DNA of 64,000 nucleotides. Source: CACIAM-69d sp001698445. Lineage in GTDB: Bacteria > Cyanobacteriota > Cyanobacteriia > CACIAM-69d. Of this stretch, positions 15,756 through 24,230 are shown piece by piece. The stretch lies in the NCBI RefSeq assembly GCF_043235035.1, contig NZ_JAZAQF010000081.1, forward strand, positions 4,338 to 68,337, in the 5' to 3' direction. The number at the start of each line of letters is the position of its first letter. The stretch's first letter is position 1. The notes below the pieces were generated by a model that was not told the DNA's origin, did not search any database, and was given only the letters and a program-made list of their open reading frames with translations. A program made the position numbers and the translations under genes.

Positions 15756-17219
15756 CTAAAGACCCAAATCAAACAGGCGAGCAATCCGCTTGCGCACCCA
15801 CTGCACCGGGTTGCTGTCATCTTCATCGGCCGCAATCAGGCCCAAGGCCCGAAGCTGGGCCTGTCGATCGCGCAATTCCTCTTGGCGCACGGACAGTTCC
15901 CGCACAATCACCTCCGCGATCGGGGGATGCTTCCGCAACAACTCCGTGAACCCCTGCTGATTAATGGCAAACAGCAAGGTTTCCTCATTGGCGCTCACCG
16001 TTGCCGTGCGCGGAATGCCCAGCATCAGCGCCAGCTCCCCAAAGAAACTCCCCGCTGCCAAATCTGTCAAGTGCTTATCCAACTCCGCCACAAACACCTT
16101 GACCGATCCCGACAGCACAATATAAAAGCTATTGCCCGGATCTCCTTCCCGGAACAGAATCTCATCCGGCTTGAGGCGCTGACGGTAACCACACTCAATC
16201 ACCCGCCGCAGATCCAAATCATTCAGATGCGAAAAGTAGTGAACCCGTTTCAGGGATTCCGTCAGCAGGCTCGATCGCGTTTCGCTGGGAATTTGGCGTT
16301 GGGCCAAGGGTGCAAGGGGTACAGCGGCCGTTGGGTCACTGCCGCGCCCGAGGGGATAGAGCACTTCCGGGTTCCGTAGCCACAAATCTCGTTGAGGGAA
16401 GGGAATTTCAATGCCCTGTTGATGAAATCGATACTCGATCGCGCAGTTGAGGGCATGGCGAGCATCAAACTCCCGTTCATAGCCCCGAATCCAAACCCGC
16501 AGATCAAAGTCCAGCCCATGATCGCCCAACCCCAGCAAAATTACCGTGGGAGCCGGATCATCTAGCACCATAGACTCGGAATAGGCCACATCCAACAGCA
16601 ATTCCGTCACCACCAACGGATCACTGCTGTAGGCCACGCTGACTTTGATATGAAGCCTCGCGGCTAAGTTGTTGTAGTGCCAATTAATGACCCGTTTTTC
16701 CACTAAATCGCTGTTGGGAACGATCACATGGGCTCCATCCAGGGTGCGAATCACGGCCGATCGCAGGGCCACCTCCACCACATGACCCGCCAGCCCATCG
16801 AACTCAATGAAATCCCCCACCCTCAGCTTGCGCTCCAACAGCAGGTTCAAGCCACCCACAAAGTTTTTGGTGATATTTTGCAGGCCCAAGCCCACACCAA
16901 CCCCCAAAGCTCCGGCCGGCACAGCGAGGGAATTGAGATTAAACCCTGCACTTTGCAGCAACATGATGAAAATCAAAACGCCGCCGCTGTAGCTGACAAT
17001 GCCGGCGATCGGTCCGCGATTTCCTTCATCAATGCGGAGCTTGGCAAGCAGGCGGTTTTGCAGAAATCCCTTGATGATTCGAGCACCGCCGTAAACCAGG
17101 GCGCTGTAGAGTACCAATTGCAGTAAAAACCCGAGAGAAATAACCGTTTCGCCCAGTTGAAACAGGGGCGTTTGCAGCAAATCCAGAAGGCCTTGCTGAA
17201 GGGGTTTTAACCAGTTCAT
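15756..17219 (-). CDS. MscS-type mechanosensitive channel with cyclic-nucleotide-binding domain
   Basis: A 487-residue inner-membrane channel of the bacterial cyclic-nucleotide-gated MscS class. Two or three N-terminal membrane helices, then the glycine/alanine-rich pore helix (PAGALGVGVGLGLQNITKNF) and the MscS beta/cytoplasmic domains (LRVGDFIEFDGLAGHVVEV, HVIVPNSDLVEKRVINWHY). From about residue 335 there is a cNMP-binding domain with an intact phosphate-binding cassette: GSFFGELALMLG then PRTATVSA, carrying the Glu and Arg that hold the cyclic phosphate. The start is 63 bp after the stop of the CHASE2 cyclase gene on the same strand, so cyclase and channel are probably co-expressed. Ligand identity (cAMP or cGMP) is not decided by sequence. 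Confidence 0.92.
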   Translation of the reverse strand: MNWLKPLQQGLLDLLQTPLFQLGETVISLGFLLQLVLYSALVYGGARIIKGFLQNRLLAKLRIDEGNRGPIAGIVSYSGGVLIFIMLLQSAGFNLNSLAVPAGALGVGVGLGLQNITKNFVGGLNLLLERKLRVGDFIEFDGLAGHVVEVALRSAVIRTLDGAHVIVPNSDLVEKRVINWHYNNLAARLHIKVSVAYSSDPLVVTELLLDVAYSESMVLDDPAPTVILLGLGDHGLDFDLRVWIRGYEREFDARHALNCAIEYRFHQQGIEIPFPQRDLWLRNPEVLYPLGRGSDPTAAVPLAPLAQRQIPSETRSSLLTESLKRVHYFSHLNDLDLRRVIECGYRQRLKPDEILFREGDPGNSFYIVLSGSVKVFVAELDKHLTDLAAGSFFGELALMLGIPRTATVSANEETLLFAINQQGFTELLRKHPPIAEVIVRELSVRQEELRDRQAQLRALGLIAADEDDSNPVQWVRKRIARLFDLGL

Positions 17220-17282
17220 GTTAGGAAGATGCGAGCAACCTAGAGGCTGAAATCAAGCCAAACTAGCCGTTATTTGACCGAA

Positions 17283-19619
17283 CTACTGTAGTTGAGTTTC
17301 CGATTCTGAGGTTGCGGCCTGGGCCCGATCGCCCAGGGATTGCAGCCATTGACCCAGGGCCGGAGACTTGGATGTGAATTGCACCAAAACGTGATTTGGG
17401 CGATCGGGGCTGGGGAGCACTTTGACATAAACTTCGCGGTTTTCCGAGCCAGGGGGCAGGGTATCCGGGGCAGAGGCTTCCGTCAGGTTCAGCTTGAGAT
17501 TTGTTAGGGGCTTGGTTAAGGCCTGGGGGTTCGGGGCCGGAGCATTGCTGGCCGGGTTGATTGCCCCTTGGATTTTCAGCCAACCGCCTTTGGTAGACAG
17601 TTCCACCAAGGCAACGGCCCAAGCCTGACTGCTGACATGTTTGCCATCCAGGGGTTGGGCGGTGAATTGAAGGGGGGCGATCGGGTAGTAAGTTTCCTGG
17701 GCCCGTTCCAGGGTGAGGTGATAGGGCACACCCACGCCGCCCACATCGTAAATGGTGATCGGTTCGGGAACGCCCTTGGGTTGCACCTGTTGGGTGGCGG
17801 CGATTTTGACGTAATCGGAGCCGCCAGCTTCTTCAAGGGCCGATTCGGTAATCAGAATTTGGCCCCCGATCGTGTAGGACTCAATGCGATAGGTCAGGTT
17901 GACTTGGGCCCCCACCACGCCGTATTTGGCTCGTTTGTAGGAACCGATGTTGCCGACCACCACTTCGCCCGTGTTGATGCCAATGCCCATTTCCAAGGGT
18001 TGGTAGCCCATTTCGCGCATTTTGGCGTTCACACCGCCCATGGCTTGCTGCATGGCGATCGCACAGGCGATCGCCCGTTTGCCATCGTCCGATCGGGTGG
18101 TGGGGGCCCCAAACAGCACCAAAATTCCATCCCCCATAAACTCATCGATCGTGCCCTGAAAGTCCGTGATCGCATCGGCCATGGCTTCCAGGTAGAGGTT
18201 AATAATTTCGATCACTCTTTCCGGGGGCAACCGTTCGGCGGTGGCTGTGAACCCTCGCAGATCGGAAGTCAAGATGGTGATTTTGCGCCGTTCCCCGCCC
18301 ATTTTCAGGCCCTCGGGATCTTCCAGCAGATTGGCGACTACTTCATTGTTCAGGTACCGGCCAAAGGTGTTGCGGATCTGTCCGGCGGTGCGGGCCAGGT
18401 AAAGGGCCACCATGGTCGCTCCCACCAACCAAGACAACAGGGGCGGCACAAAGGGAATCCACAGGCCTTGGATCATGGCCCCTTGGCAAATTCCCCACAA
18501 CAGCAACACCAAGCTGCCGGAACCCCCAATGCCCCAAATGGCAATCCAACGGCGCGAGTCTGGCAGTCGCAACAACCAGGCCAGGGTGGAACCCACGGCG
18601 GCCCAGCCCACAATCCATAACCACTCGATCGGCTCCTGCCAGGTGGTGAGGAGGGGGCGATTGTCGAGGGCGGCGGCAATTACTTCGCTGGTGAAGTGGG
18701 CATGGATTTCAACCCCGGCCATTCTTTGGGGCAGTTCTAGGGGTTTGCCGCTGTAGGGCGTGAGGAATAGATCGCGGCCGCTCTCGCTGATGTTGCCAAT
18801 GAGTACCACCCGATCGCGGGCCCAGTTGGTGGGGAGTTTGCCATCCACCAAATCCCGCAAGGAAACGATTTCAAAGGAACCACTCCCGCCGCGATAGTTC
18901 AGCAGCAGTTGATTGCCCGCATCGTTGGCACGAATGTAGCCGCCGTCATGGCTCCGAAACCGCCGAAAAATGGCGTTTTTGAGCTGAAAGGCTCCGGGTT
19001 CGGCAGCCACGGCTTCGGGGGCGACGTTTTCTGGATACAGATACAGCAGGGCCAGGTAAAGGCCCAAACCGTAGATTTTGTTGTTTTCGGTGTCTTGGGT
19101 ATCGATTAAAACTCGCCGCACTTTGCCATCCGCATCCACCACAAAGTCATTAGTGCCCACTTGCCCTTTGGCGGCTAGGGCGGGGGGCGCGGCAACCCGA
19201 TCGGCGGCGGTTTCCCCCCGCACCTTGGCAATGCCCACCAGGTAATCCGTGTTGTTAAACAGGCGCACCAGGTTGGCGTGACCGGGTTCCTGGGGCAAGT
19301 CGCGGTAAATATCCAGCCCGATCGCCCGGGGGCCCATGGCCTTTAACCGTTCGATCGCCTGGGCATAGACCCCATCGGGCAGGGTTGTGGTGCCAAACCG
19401 CTGCAAGTCGGCATCGGTGATCCCCACAATCGCTACGCGTCGATCGGGAGCCTCTGCCGGCCGGGCCTGGAGCATTTGGTCATAGGCTAACCATTCCAGC
19501 CCTTGCAGGAGGCCAACCTCCCGCATCCCCAAAACGAAGCCGGTGGCCGTGGGAACCGCCAGCAGCACGCCCCGCCACCGCCAAACCCACCGTTTGAGCA
19601 TTTTGGCCCAGGATTTCAT
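17283..19619 (-). CDS. CHASE2-domain class III nucleotide cyclase with C-terminal PilZ-like tail
   Basis: A 778-residue membrane cyclase. After a short N-terminal membrane segment comes an extracytoplasmic CHASE2 sensor (about 40-320; VAIVGITDADLQRFG, AIGLDIYRDLP, VVLIGNISESGRD), then about three transmembrane helices (330-410) and a catalytic domain (about 445-625). Metal-binding Asp453 (TSDLRGFT) and Asp497 (FMGDG) and transition-state Asn574/Arg578 are present. The purine-specifying positions are Glu493 and Gly567 instead of Lys and Asp, which resembles guanylyl rather than adenylyl cyclases. The C-terminal 130 residues (SQAWAVALVELSTKGGWLKI ... VQFTSKSP) look PilZ-like, with weaker support. 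It lies between the DUF928 gene (73 bp upstream) and the MscS-CNBD gene (63 bp downstream). Confidence 0.92.
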   Translation of the reverse strand: MKSWAKMLKRWVWRWRGVLLAVPTATGFVLGMREVGLLQGLEWLAYDQMLQARPAEAPDRRVAIVGITDADLQRFGTTTLPDGVYAQAIERLKAMGPRAIGLDIYRDLPQEPGHANLVRLFNNTDYLVGIAKVRGETAADRVAAPPALAAKGQVGTNDFVVDADGKVRRVLIDTQDTENNKIYGLGLYLALLYLYPENVAPEAVAAEPGAFQLKNAIFRRFRSHDGGYIRANDAGNQLLLNYRGGSGSFEIVSLRDLVDGKLPTNWARDRVVLIGNISESGRDLFLTPYSGKPLELPQRMAGVEIHAHFTSEVIAAALDNRPLLTTWQEPIEWLWIVGWAAVGSTLAWLLRLPDSRRWIAIWGIGGSGSLVLLLWGICQGAMIQGLWIPFVPPLLSWLVGATMVALYLARTAGQIRNTFGRYLNNEVVANLLEDPEGLKMGGERRKITILTSDLRGFTATAERLPPERVIEIINLYLEAMADAITDFQGTIDEFMGDGILVLFGAPTTRSDDGKRAIACAIAMQQAMGGVNAKMREMGYQPLEMGIGINTGEVVVGNIGSYKRAKYGVVGAQVNLTYRIESYTIGGQILITESALEEAGGSDYVKIAATQQVQPKGVPEPITIYDVGGVGVPYHLTLERAQETYYPIAPLQFTAQPLDGKHVSSQAWAVALVELSTKGGWLKIQGAINPASNAPAPNPQALTKPLTNLKLNLTEASAPDTLPPGSENREVYVKVLPSPDRPNHVLVQFTSKSPALGQWLQSLGDRAQAATSESETQLQ

Positions 19620-19667
19620 AACTGCCGATTAACCATAGAACCGGATGGGGGAAGCGGCACGGGCAAC

Positions 19668-19702
19668 CTAATTCAGGCTAATTCAATTCAGGCTAATTCA
19701 GG
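19668..19702. repeat. Tandem repeat over the DUF928 stop codon
   Basis: CTAATTCAGG occurs three times, the middle copy with a 5-bp internal expansion. The copy at 19693-19702 holds the final Leu-Asn codons and TAG stop of the DUF928 gene on the minus strand. Confidence 0.8.
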
Positions 19703-20502
19703 AGTCGAGCGCTGGCGAGGCCTTGCAGTCCCACCGATTCCAACAGGCTTTGCCATTGATCCGGTTGGGTGGTTTGGAGGGCAATGGCCGTGGCCAACGT
19801 GTCGTACCACAGGCGCGCTTCTGCCAGGACTTGGGCCCGCTGGAAGGGATCGCGGACTGCGCTGAGGCGGCGGTTAACGCTGTCCGGCAGGGCCACGAGT
19901 TTCACTTCCCCGATCGCGGCCACATCGCTGGCTCGATCGCTGGGGTCACAAACAATCGAAAAAGCCCAGTTGTAGGTTTTGCCCGTTTGCAGCGCCTTGC
20001 CAGGGCTGAGGAGGGACATTTTTAAAATCCCTGCCTGACCGGTGAGCGGCACGGCTTGGCGATCGATCAAATTGCCGTCTTGATCGGCCACCACCAATTC
20101 TGCGGTTTTGACCACCGTGGAGGGCACGTAAACAAAGACCGTTGGGTTGGCGCTGGTGGCTTGGCCTGACTGGTTTTGGGGCAACAACAAGGTCAAGTTG
20201 GGCCCCGTGGCCGCAATACATTCACCGCCCCGGGTGCCGCCGCCAGTGGTGCGGTTGGGGCCGCCCCGATCTTCCGTTTGGGGAAACCGCAGCCCGGAGC
20301 GAGGTGCCCCAAAGCGAGTGCCACCCCCGATCGTGCGGTTGGGGCCGCCTCGGTTTTCGGTGTTGGGGAAAGCAGGCCCTGCGATCGAAGCGGCCTGGGC
20401 AGGGGCCAGGGAGAGGACAATGCCACCGCATAGCAGCATGGCAACTGCGCTTCGGGTCGCCAATGGGTTCCGAGTGGGCATTTTATTCTGAAGGTCGCTC
20501 AT
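19693..20502 (-). CDS. DUF928 family exported protein
   Basis: About 269 residues: signal peptide (SAVAMLLCGGIVLSLAPAQA), a linker with a duplicated FPxTExRGGPNRTxGGGTR motif, then the DUF928 domain (LTLLLPQNQ, TVFVYVPSTVVKTAELVVAD, LSPGKALQTGKTYNWAFSI) ending in a helical segment. DUF928 proteins are cyanobacterial, periplasmic or surface-associated, and of unknown function; they often occur beside CHASE2 proteins, as here. ATG 20502 (MSDLQNK) is preferred over the longer frame from 20544, since it places the signal peptide near the N-terminus. First gene of a probable DUF928-cyclase-channel operon. Confidence 0.85.
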   Translation of the reverse strand: MSDLQNKMPTRNPLATRSAVAMLLCGGIVLSLAPAQAASIAGPAFPNTENRGGPNRTIGGGTRFGAPRSGLRFPQTEDRGGPNRTTGGGTRGGECIAATGPNLTLLLPQNQSGQATSANPTVFVYVPSTVVKTAELVVADQDGNLIDRQAVPLTGQAGILKMSLLSPGKALQTGKTYNWAFSIVCDPSDRASDVAAIGEVKLVALPDSVNRRLSAVRDPFQRAQVLAEARLWYDTLATAIALQTTQPDQWQSLLESVGLQGLASARLLN

Positions 20503-20757
20503 GACTGGTTCTCCAGCGTGCGTTGCACTGGCTTGCACCTGCATTGCCTGACGGGTTGATTACACCCTGCGATAGAAGTTTTGGACGAGAGAGAGGGTGC
20601 CACAAGTTCCAAGGGTGGGATTAGCAAGGGTGAGACCGACGGGGAGCCAGCGCCCTGAAATGGGCTGACTGCCCTGGATTTCGCCGCTTCTGGGCAATGG
20701 AAATGGAATCTTAGTAATGGCTGATTCCAATCTTAGCTGGCTGTTTTCAGTTTGCCC

Positions 20758-21750
20758 CTAGCCACCAATCTGGGACATGGTACGGGCGTAGCGTCCAGTG
20801 GTTCCTGATTCGCGATTTTTGAAGTTGATCTCTGGTTTGGCTTGGATCAGTTGGCTGACTTGGGCCCGCAAGTCCTGGAGGTCAATGCCCGATCGCAGTT
20901 GGCTTTTGAGATCGATTTGGCTCGACTCATTCAGCAAACAGGGGCGCAACCAGCCATCGGCCGAAAGGCGCATTCGATTGCAGCGATCGCAGAAGCATTC
21001 GGACATTTGGCTAATGAAACCGATCGTGCCCTTGGCCCCCGGAATTTGGAACACATCGGCGGGACCATTGCCGGCGACCCAACCCGTGGTCAGGCCCCAG
21101 CGAGAGCGAATCCGTTGACGCAACTGTTCTGAATCAATCCAACCCCGATCGGCAAACAGATCCTGGTTCCCGATCGGCATGAACTCAATGAACCGCACAT
21201 GCCACTGGCGATCGAGCGTCAGGGCGGCCAAGGCTTCCACCTCTTGGTCATTGATGCCCGGAATCACCACCACATTCAGCTTCAGCGGATCGAAGCCCGC
21301 CCGGTGAGCCGCTTGGATCCCATCCCAAACCTGTTTCCAGCGCGATCGCCCCCGATTCCCAATAATGACATCGAAGGTTTCTGGAATCAGGGAATCCAAG
21401 CTGATATTAATCCGTCGTAGCCCTGCGTCGTAGAGCGGTTGGGCCAAATCCTTCAGCAAAAAGGCATTAGTGGTGAGAGATAGGTCCAAGGTTTCTGGAA
21501 ACTGCGCGATCGCCTGGGTAATTTCCACCACCCCTGGCCGCAATAGGGGTTCTCCCCCCGTGAGTCGAAAGCGCCGAAACCCCGCCGGCATCAGCACTTC
21601 CCGCAACAACAGCAGCAACTCCCCATCGGTCAGCAAATCCTGTTGCAACGCAAACTGCAAATCTGTTCCTTCGGGCATACAGTACTGGCAGCGGAAGTTG
21701 CAGCGGTCAATCAAACTGATGCGCAGATAATCAATCGTTTCAGCGGCCAT
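20758..21750 (-). CDS. moaA: GTP 3',8-cyclase MoaA
   Basis: Radical-SAM enzyme that, with MoaC, makes cyclic pyranopterin monophosphate in molybdenum cofactor synthesis. N-terminal cluster motif CNFRCQYC, SAM-binding TGGEPLL, and the C-terminal cluster cysteines in CFCDRCNRMRLSADGWLRPC. It ends in the functional Gly-Gly of the family (MSQIGG). ATG 21750 (MAAETIDYLRISLIDRC) gives 330 residues, the normal length; 24 codons upstream are in frame but not conserved. The molybdoenzyme MsrP at the window start would use the cofactor, though the genes are 20 kb apart. Confidence 0.96.
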   Translation of the reverse strand: MAAETIDYLRISLIDRCNFRCQYCMPEGTDLQFALQQDLLTDGELLLLLREVLMPAGFRRFRLTGGEPLLRPGVVEITQAIAQFPETLDLSLTTNAFLLKDLAQPLYDAGLRRINISLDSLIPETFDVIIGNRGRSRWKQVWDGIQAAHRAGFDPLKLNVVVIPGINDQEVEALAALTLDRQWHVRFIEFMPIGNQDLFADRGWIDSEQLRQRIRSRWGLTTGWVAGNGPADVFQIPGAKGTIGFISQMSECFCDRCNRMRLSADGWLRPCLLNESSQIDLKSQLRSGIDLQDLRAQVSQLIQAKPEINFKNRESGTTGRYARTMSQIGG

Positions 21751-22343
21751 AAGTGCCCAACCCAGTTCCTGACGAACTTGTGCGCGGCGATGTGGCCAAT
21801 CATTATTCAGGATCTCGACCAAAATCCGTGCTTTTTCTTGACGGGTTCGTTCATACCCAATGGGTTATCCTTAACCGGCTTAATTGGTTCATTCATCCGC
21901 CCCATGGGTTATCATCGGGGCATTCAACGGCCATCTAGGTTGGTACACTTCTTTTGGCTCGTTAGCCCCTAGGGGCTGGCTGTGCCCGCGCTGTCCGCCG
22001 TGGACTGAGCCGCCGATCGCCCGCCCGCTTCATTCGGTTTGGTCGATCGCGTTTGGTGTCCTCGTTGCCAGCCAACGATTCGCCAGCTCAGGGCCTTCCA
22101 TTCAGCCGCCGCAATTCATCAATTTTTTTTTGAGTCCAATCCTGAGTCCAATCTTTCGGATTTTTCGGATTTTTCGGATCAATCAGTTTTAATGACCTAG
22201 CGTCGGGCCGCAGCATCCTGCCTTGGCAGTCACGGTAACTGACTAGCCTAGCCCGATCGCTCCTATTGATTTCTTCATCAAAATGGCCGCTGGCAGCGAG
22301 GCTGTCCGATATGCTATTCCGTCTACCTTCTCGCTGACGACCC
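21751..22343. other. Intergenic region between moaA and guaA
   Basis: About 590 bp between divergent genes. It contains a T9 run followed by the repeated GAGTCCAATC and TCGGATTTT(T) motifs (about 22,124-22,180, three copies of a 9-bp TTCGGATTT unit). Open frames here have no ribosome-binding site. Promoters for moaA and guaA are expected. Confidence 0.4.
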
Positions 22344-23951
22344 GTGACTACCGAAACCCTATCGCCCACCGTCACTGCTCCTGACTCCCGAGTCAATCGC
22401 CAGTTCATTGCCATTTTGGACTTTGGTTCTCAATATTCCGAACTGATTGCCCGTCGGATTCGCGAAACCCAGGTTTATTCCGAGGTTCTGTCCTATCGCA
22501 CCTCCGCAGAGCAACTGCGGCAACTTAGCCCCAAAGGCATCATCCTGTCCGGCGGCCCCAGTTCCGTCTATGCCGATGGTGCGCCCCTGTGCGACCCGGA
22601 ACTGTGGAACCTGGGCGTTCCCGTGTTGGGCGTTTGCTACGGAATGCAGTTGATGGTGCAGCAGTTGGGCGGCCTCGTGGAAGCAGCCGATCGGGGCGAA
22701 TATGGCAAAGCGGCCCTGTTTGTGGATGACCCCACCGATTTGCTCACCAACGTGGAAGATGGTTCCACCATGTGGATGAGCCACGGAGACTCCTGCACCC
22801 AGTTGCCCAGCGGGTTTGAGGTTTTGGCCCACACGGACAACACCCCCTGCGCCGCGATCGCCGATCACCAACGCAAACTCTACGGCGTGCAATTCCACCC
22901 GGAAGTGGTGCATTCCGTCGGAGGCGCGGCCCTAATTCGCAACTTCGTTTATCACATCTGCCAGTGCCAACCCACCTGGACCACGGAAGCCTTTGTGGAA
23001 GAGGCTGTGCGCGAAGTGCGGGCCCGCGTGGGCGATAAGCGGGTGCTGTTGGCCCTGTCGGGTGGAGTCGATTCCTCCACTTTGGCCTTTTTGCTGCACA
23101 AGGCGATCGGGGACAACCTCACCTGCATGTTCATTGACCAGGGCTTCATGCGCAAAGGCGAGCCAGAGCGCCTGTTGAAGCTGTTCCAAGAGGAATTTCA
23201 CATTCCCGTGGAATATGTCAACGCCCGTCGCCGCTTCATCAATGCCGTGGATGGAGTTGCCGATCCTGAGCAGAAGCGCAAAATCATTGGCCATGAATTC
23301 ATTGCCGTCTTTGAAGAAGAATCCACCCGCTTGGGGCCCTTCGATTACCTGGCCCAGGGAACCCTGTACCCCGACGTGATTGAGTCGGCGGACACCAACA
23401 TGGATCCCAAAACCGGCGAGCGCGTTGCCGTGAAAATCAAGAGCCACCACAACGTGGGCGGGTTGCCAGACAACTTGCGCTTCAAGCTGGTGGAACCGCT
23501 GCGGAAGTTGTTCAAGGACGAAGTGCGCAAGGTGGGCCGAGCCCTTGGCTTGCCTGAAGAGATCGTGAAGCGGCAGCCCTTCCCCGGACCGGGCTTGGCC
23601 ATTCGGATCTTGGGCGAAATTACCGATGAGCGGCTGGATATTTTGCGGGATGCGGATTTGATTGTGCGGCAAGAAATTAACCGCGCCGGCCTTTACAACG
23701 ACGTTTGGCAGGCGTTTGCCGTGTTGTTGCCCGTGCGTAGTGTGGGGGTGATGGGCGATAAGCGCACCTATGCCTACCCGATCGTGCTGCGGATGGTGAC
23801 CAGCGAAGACGGCATGACCGCCGATTGGGCTAGGGTTCCCTACGATTTGCTGGAGACCATTTCCAACCGGATTGTGAACGAGGTGGAAGGGGTTAACCGG
23901 GTGGTCTATGATGTGACTTCCAAGCCGCCGGGAACGATCGAGTGGGAGTAG
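22344..23951 (+). CDS. guaA: GMP synthase (glutamine-hydrolysing)
   Basis: Converts XMP to GMP with glutamine and ATP in purine biosynthesis. N-terminal class I glutamine amidotransferase with the nucleophile in GVCYGMQ and catalytic His/Glu in VQFHPEV. Then the ATP-pyrophosphatase loop LLALSGGVDSS, and the C-terminal dimerisation domain ending in the XMP-binding KPPGTIEWE. At 535 residues it is full length. The start is GTG 22344 (MTTETLSPTV), preceded by TCGCTGACGACCC and lacking a strong ribosome-binding site. Confidence 0.97.
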   Translation: MTTETLSPTVTAPDSRVNRQFIAILDFGSQYSELIARRIRETQVYSEVLSYRTSAEQLRQLSPKGIILSGGPSSVYADGAPLCDPELWNLGVPVLGVCYGMQLMVQQLGGLVEAADRGEYGKAALFVDDPTDLLTNVEDGSTMWMSHGDSCTQLPSGFEVLAHTDNTPCAAIADHQRKLYGVQFHPEVVHSVGGAALIRNFVYHICQCQPTWTTEAFVEEAVREVRARVGDKRVLLALSGGVDSSTLAFLLHKAIGDNLTCMFIDQGFMRKGEPERLLKLFQEEFHIPVEYVNARRRFINAVDGVADPEQKRKIIGHEFIAVFEEESTRLGPFDYLAQGTLYPDVIESADTNMDPKTGERVAVKIKSHHNVGGLPDNLRFKLVEPLRKLFKDEVRKVGRALGLPEEIVKRQPFPGPGLAIRILGEITDERLDILRDADLIVRQEINRAGLYNDVWQAFAVLLPVRSVGVMGDKRTYAYPIVLRMVTSEDGMTADWARVPYDLLETISNRIVNEVEGVNRVVYDVTSKPPGTIEWE

Positions 23952-24230
23952 GGCTAATCATGGGTTGGCTCGATCGATCTTGATCAATCTTGATTAACCT
24001 CGATTCACGGAGCTTGGCCGAGATTCGTTGAGGTCGATCACGCCAGGTGCCCCCAAGACCAACCCTCTAGCGTAACGAATTTTCCCCAATTTAACCGATC
24101 GCTCCCCAATCTCCCCGCTCAATTCGTTGATGCGGGGACGGTCATCCTGTGGAAAACTAAACATTTTCTGTGGAAAACTCGGCCGCCCTTGTGGAAAACT
24201 CAGGATTTTTAACCGATCATTAAATTTTCT
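23952..24230. other. Intergenic region with phased DnaA-box-like sites
   Basis: About 280 bp between convergent genes guaA and the CDF transporter. It has repeated GATCTTGATCAATCTTGATTAA sequence near 23,980, then the site cluster annotated separately, then an AT-rich stretch (24,203-24,235). Confidence 0.5.
24148..24200. promoter_or_regulatory. Three DnaA-box-like sites at exact 21-bp spacing
   Basis: TGTGGAAAACT occurs at 24148, 24169 and 24190, all in the same orientation and exactly 21 bp apart. The complement, TTTTCCACA, is the DnaA-box form described for cyanobacteria. The ten bases between boxes are unrelated, so simple tandem duplication does not explain the pattern. An AT-rich stretch (GGATTTTTAACCGATCATTAAATTTTC) follows. 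Possible DnaA-binding locus or replication origin; unproven. Confidence 0.5.
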
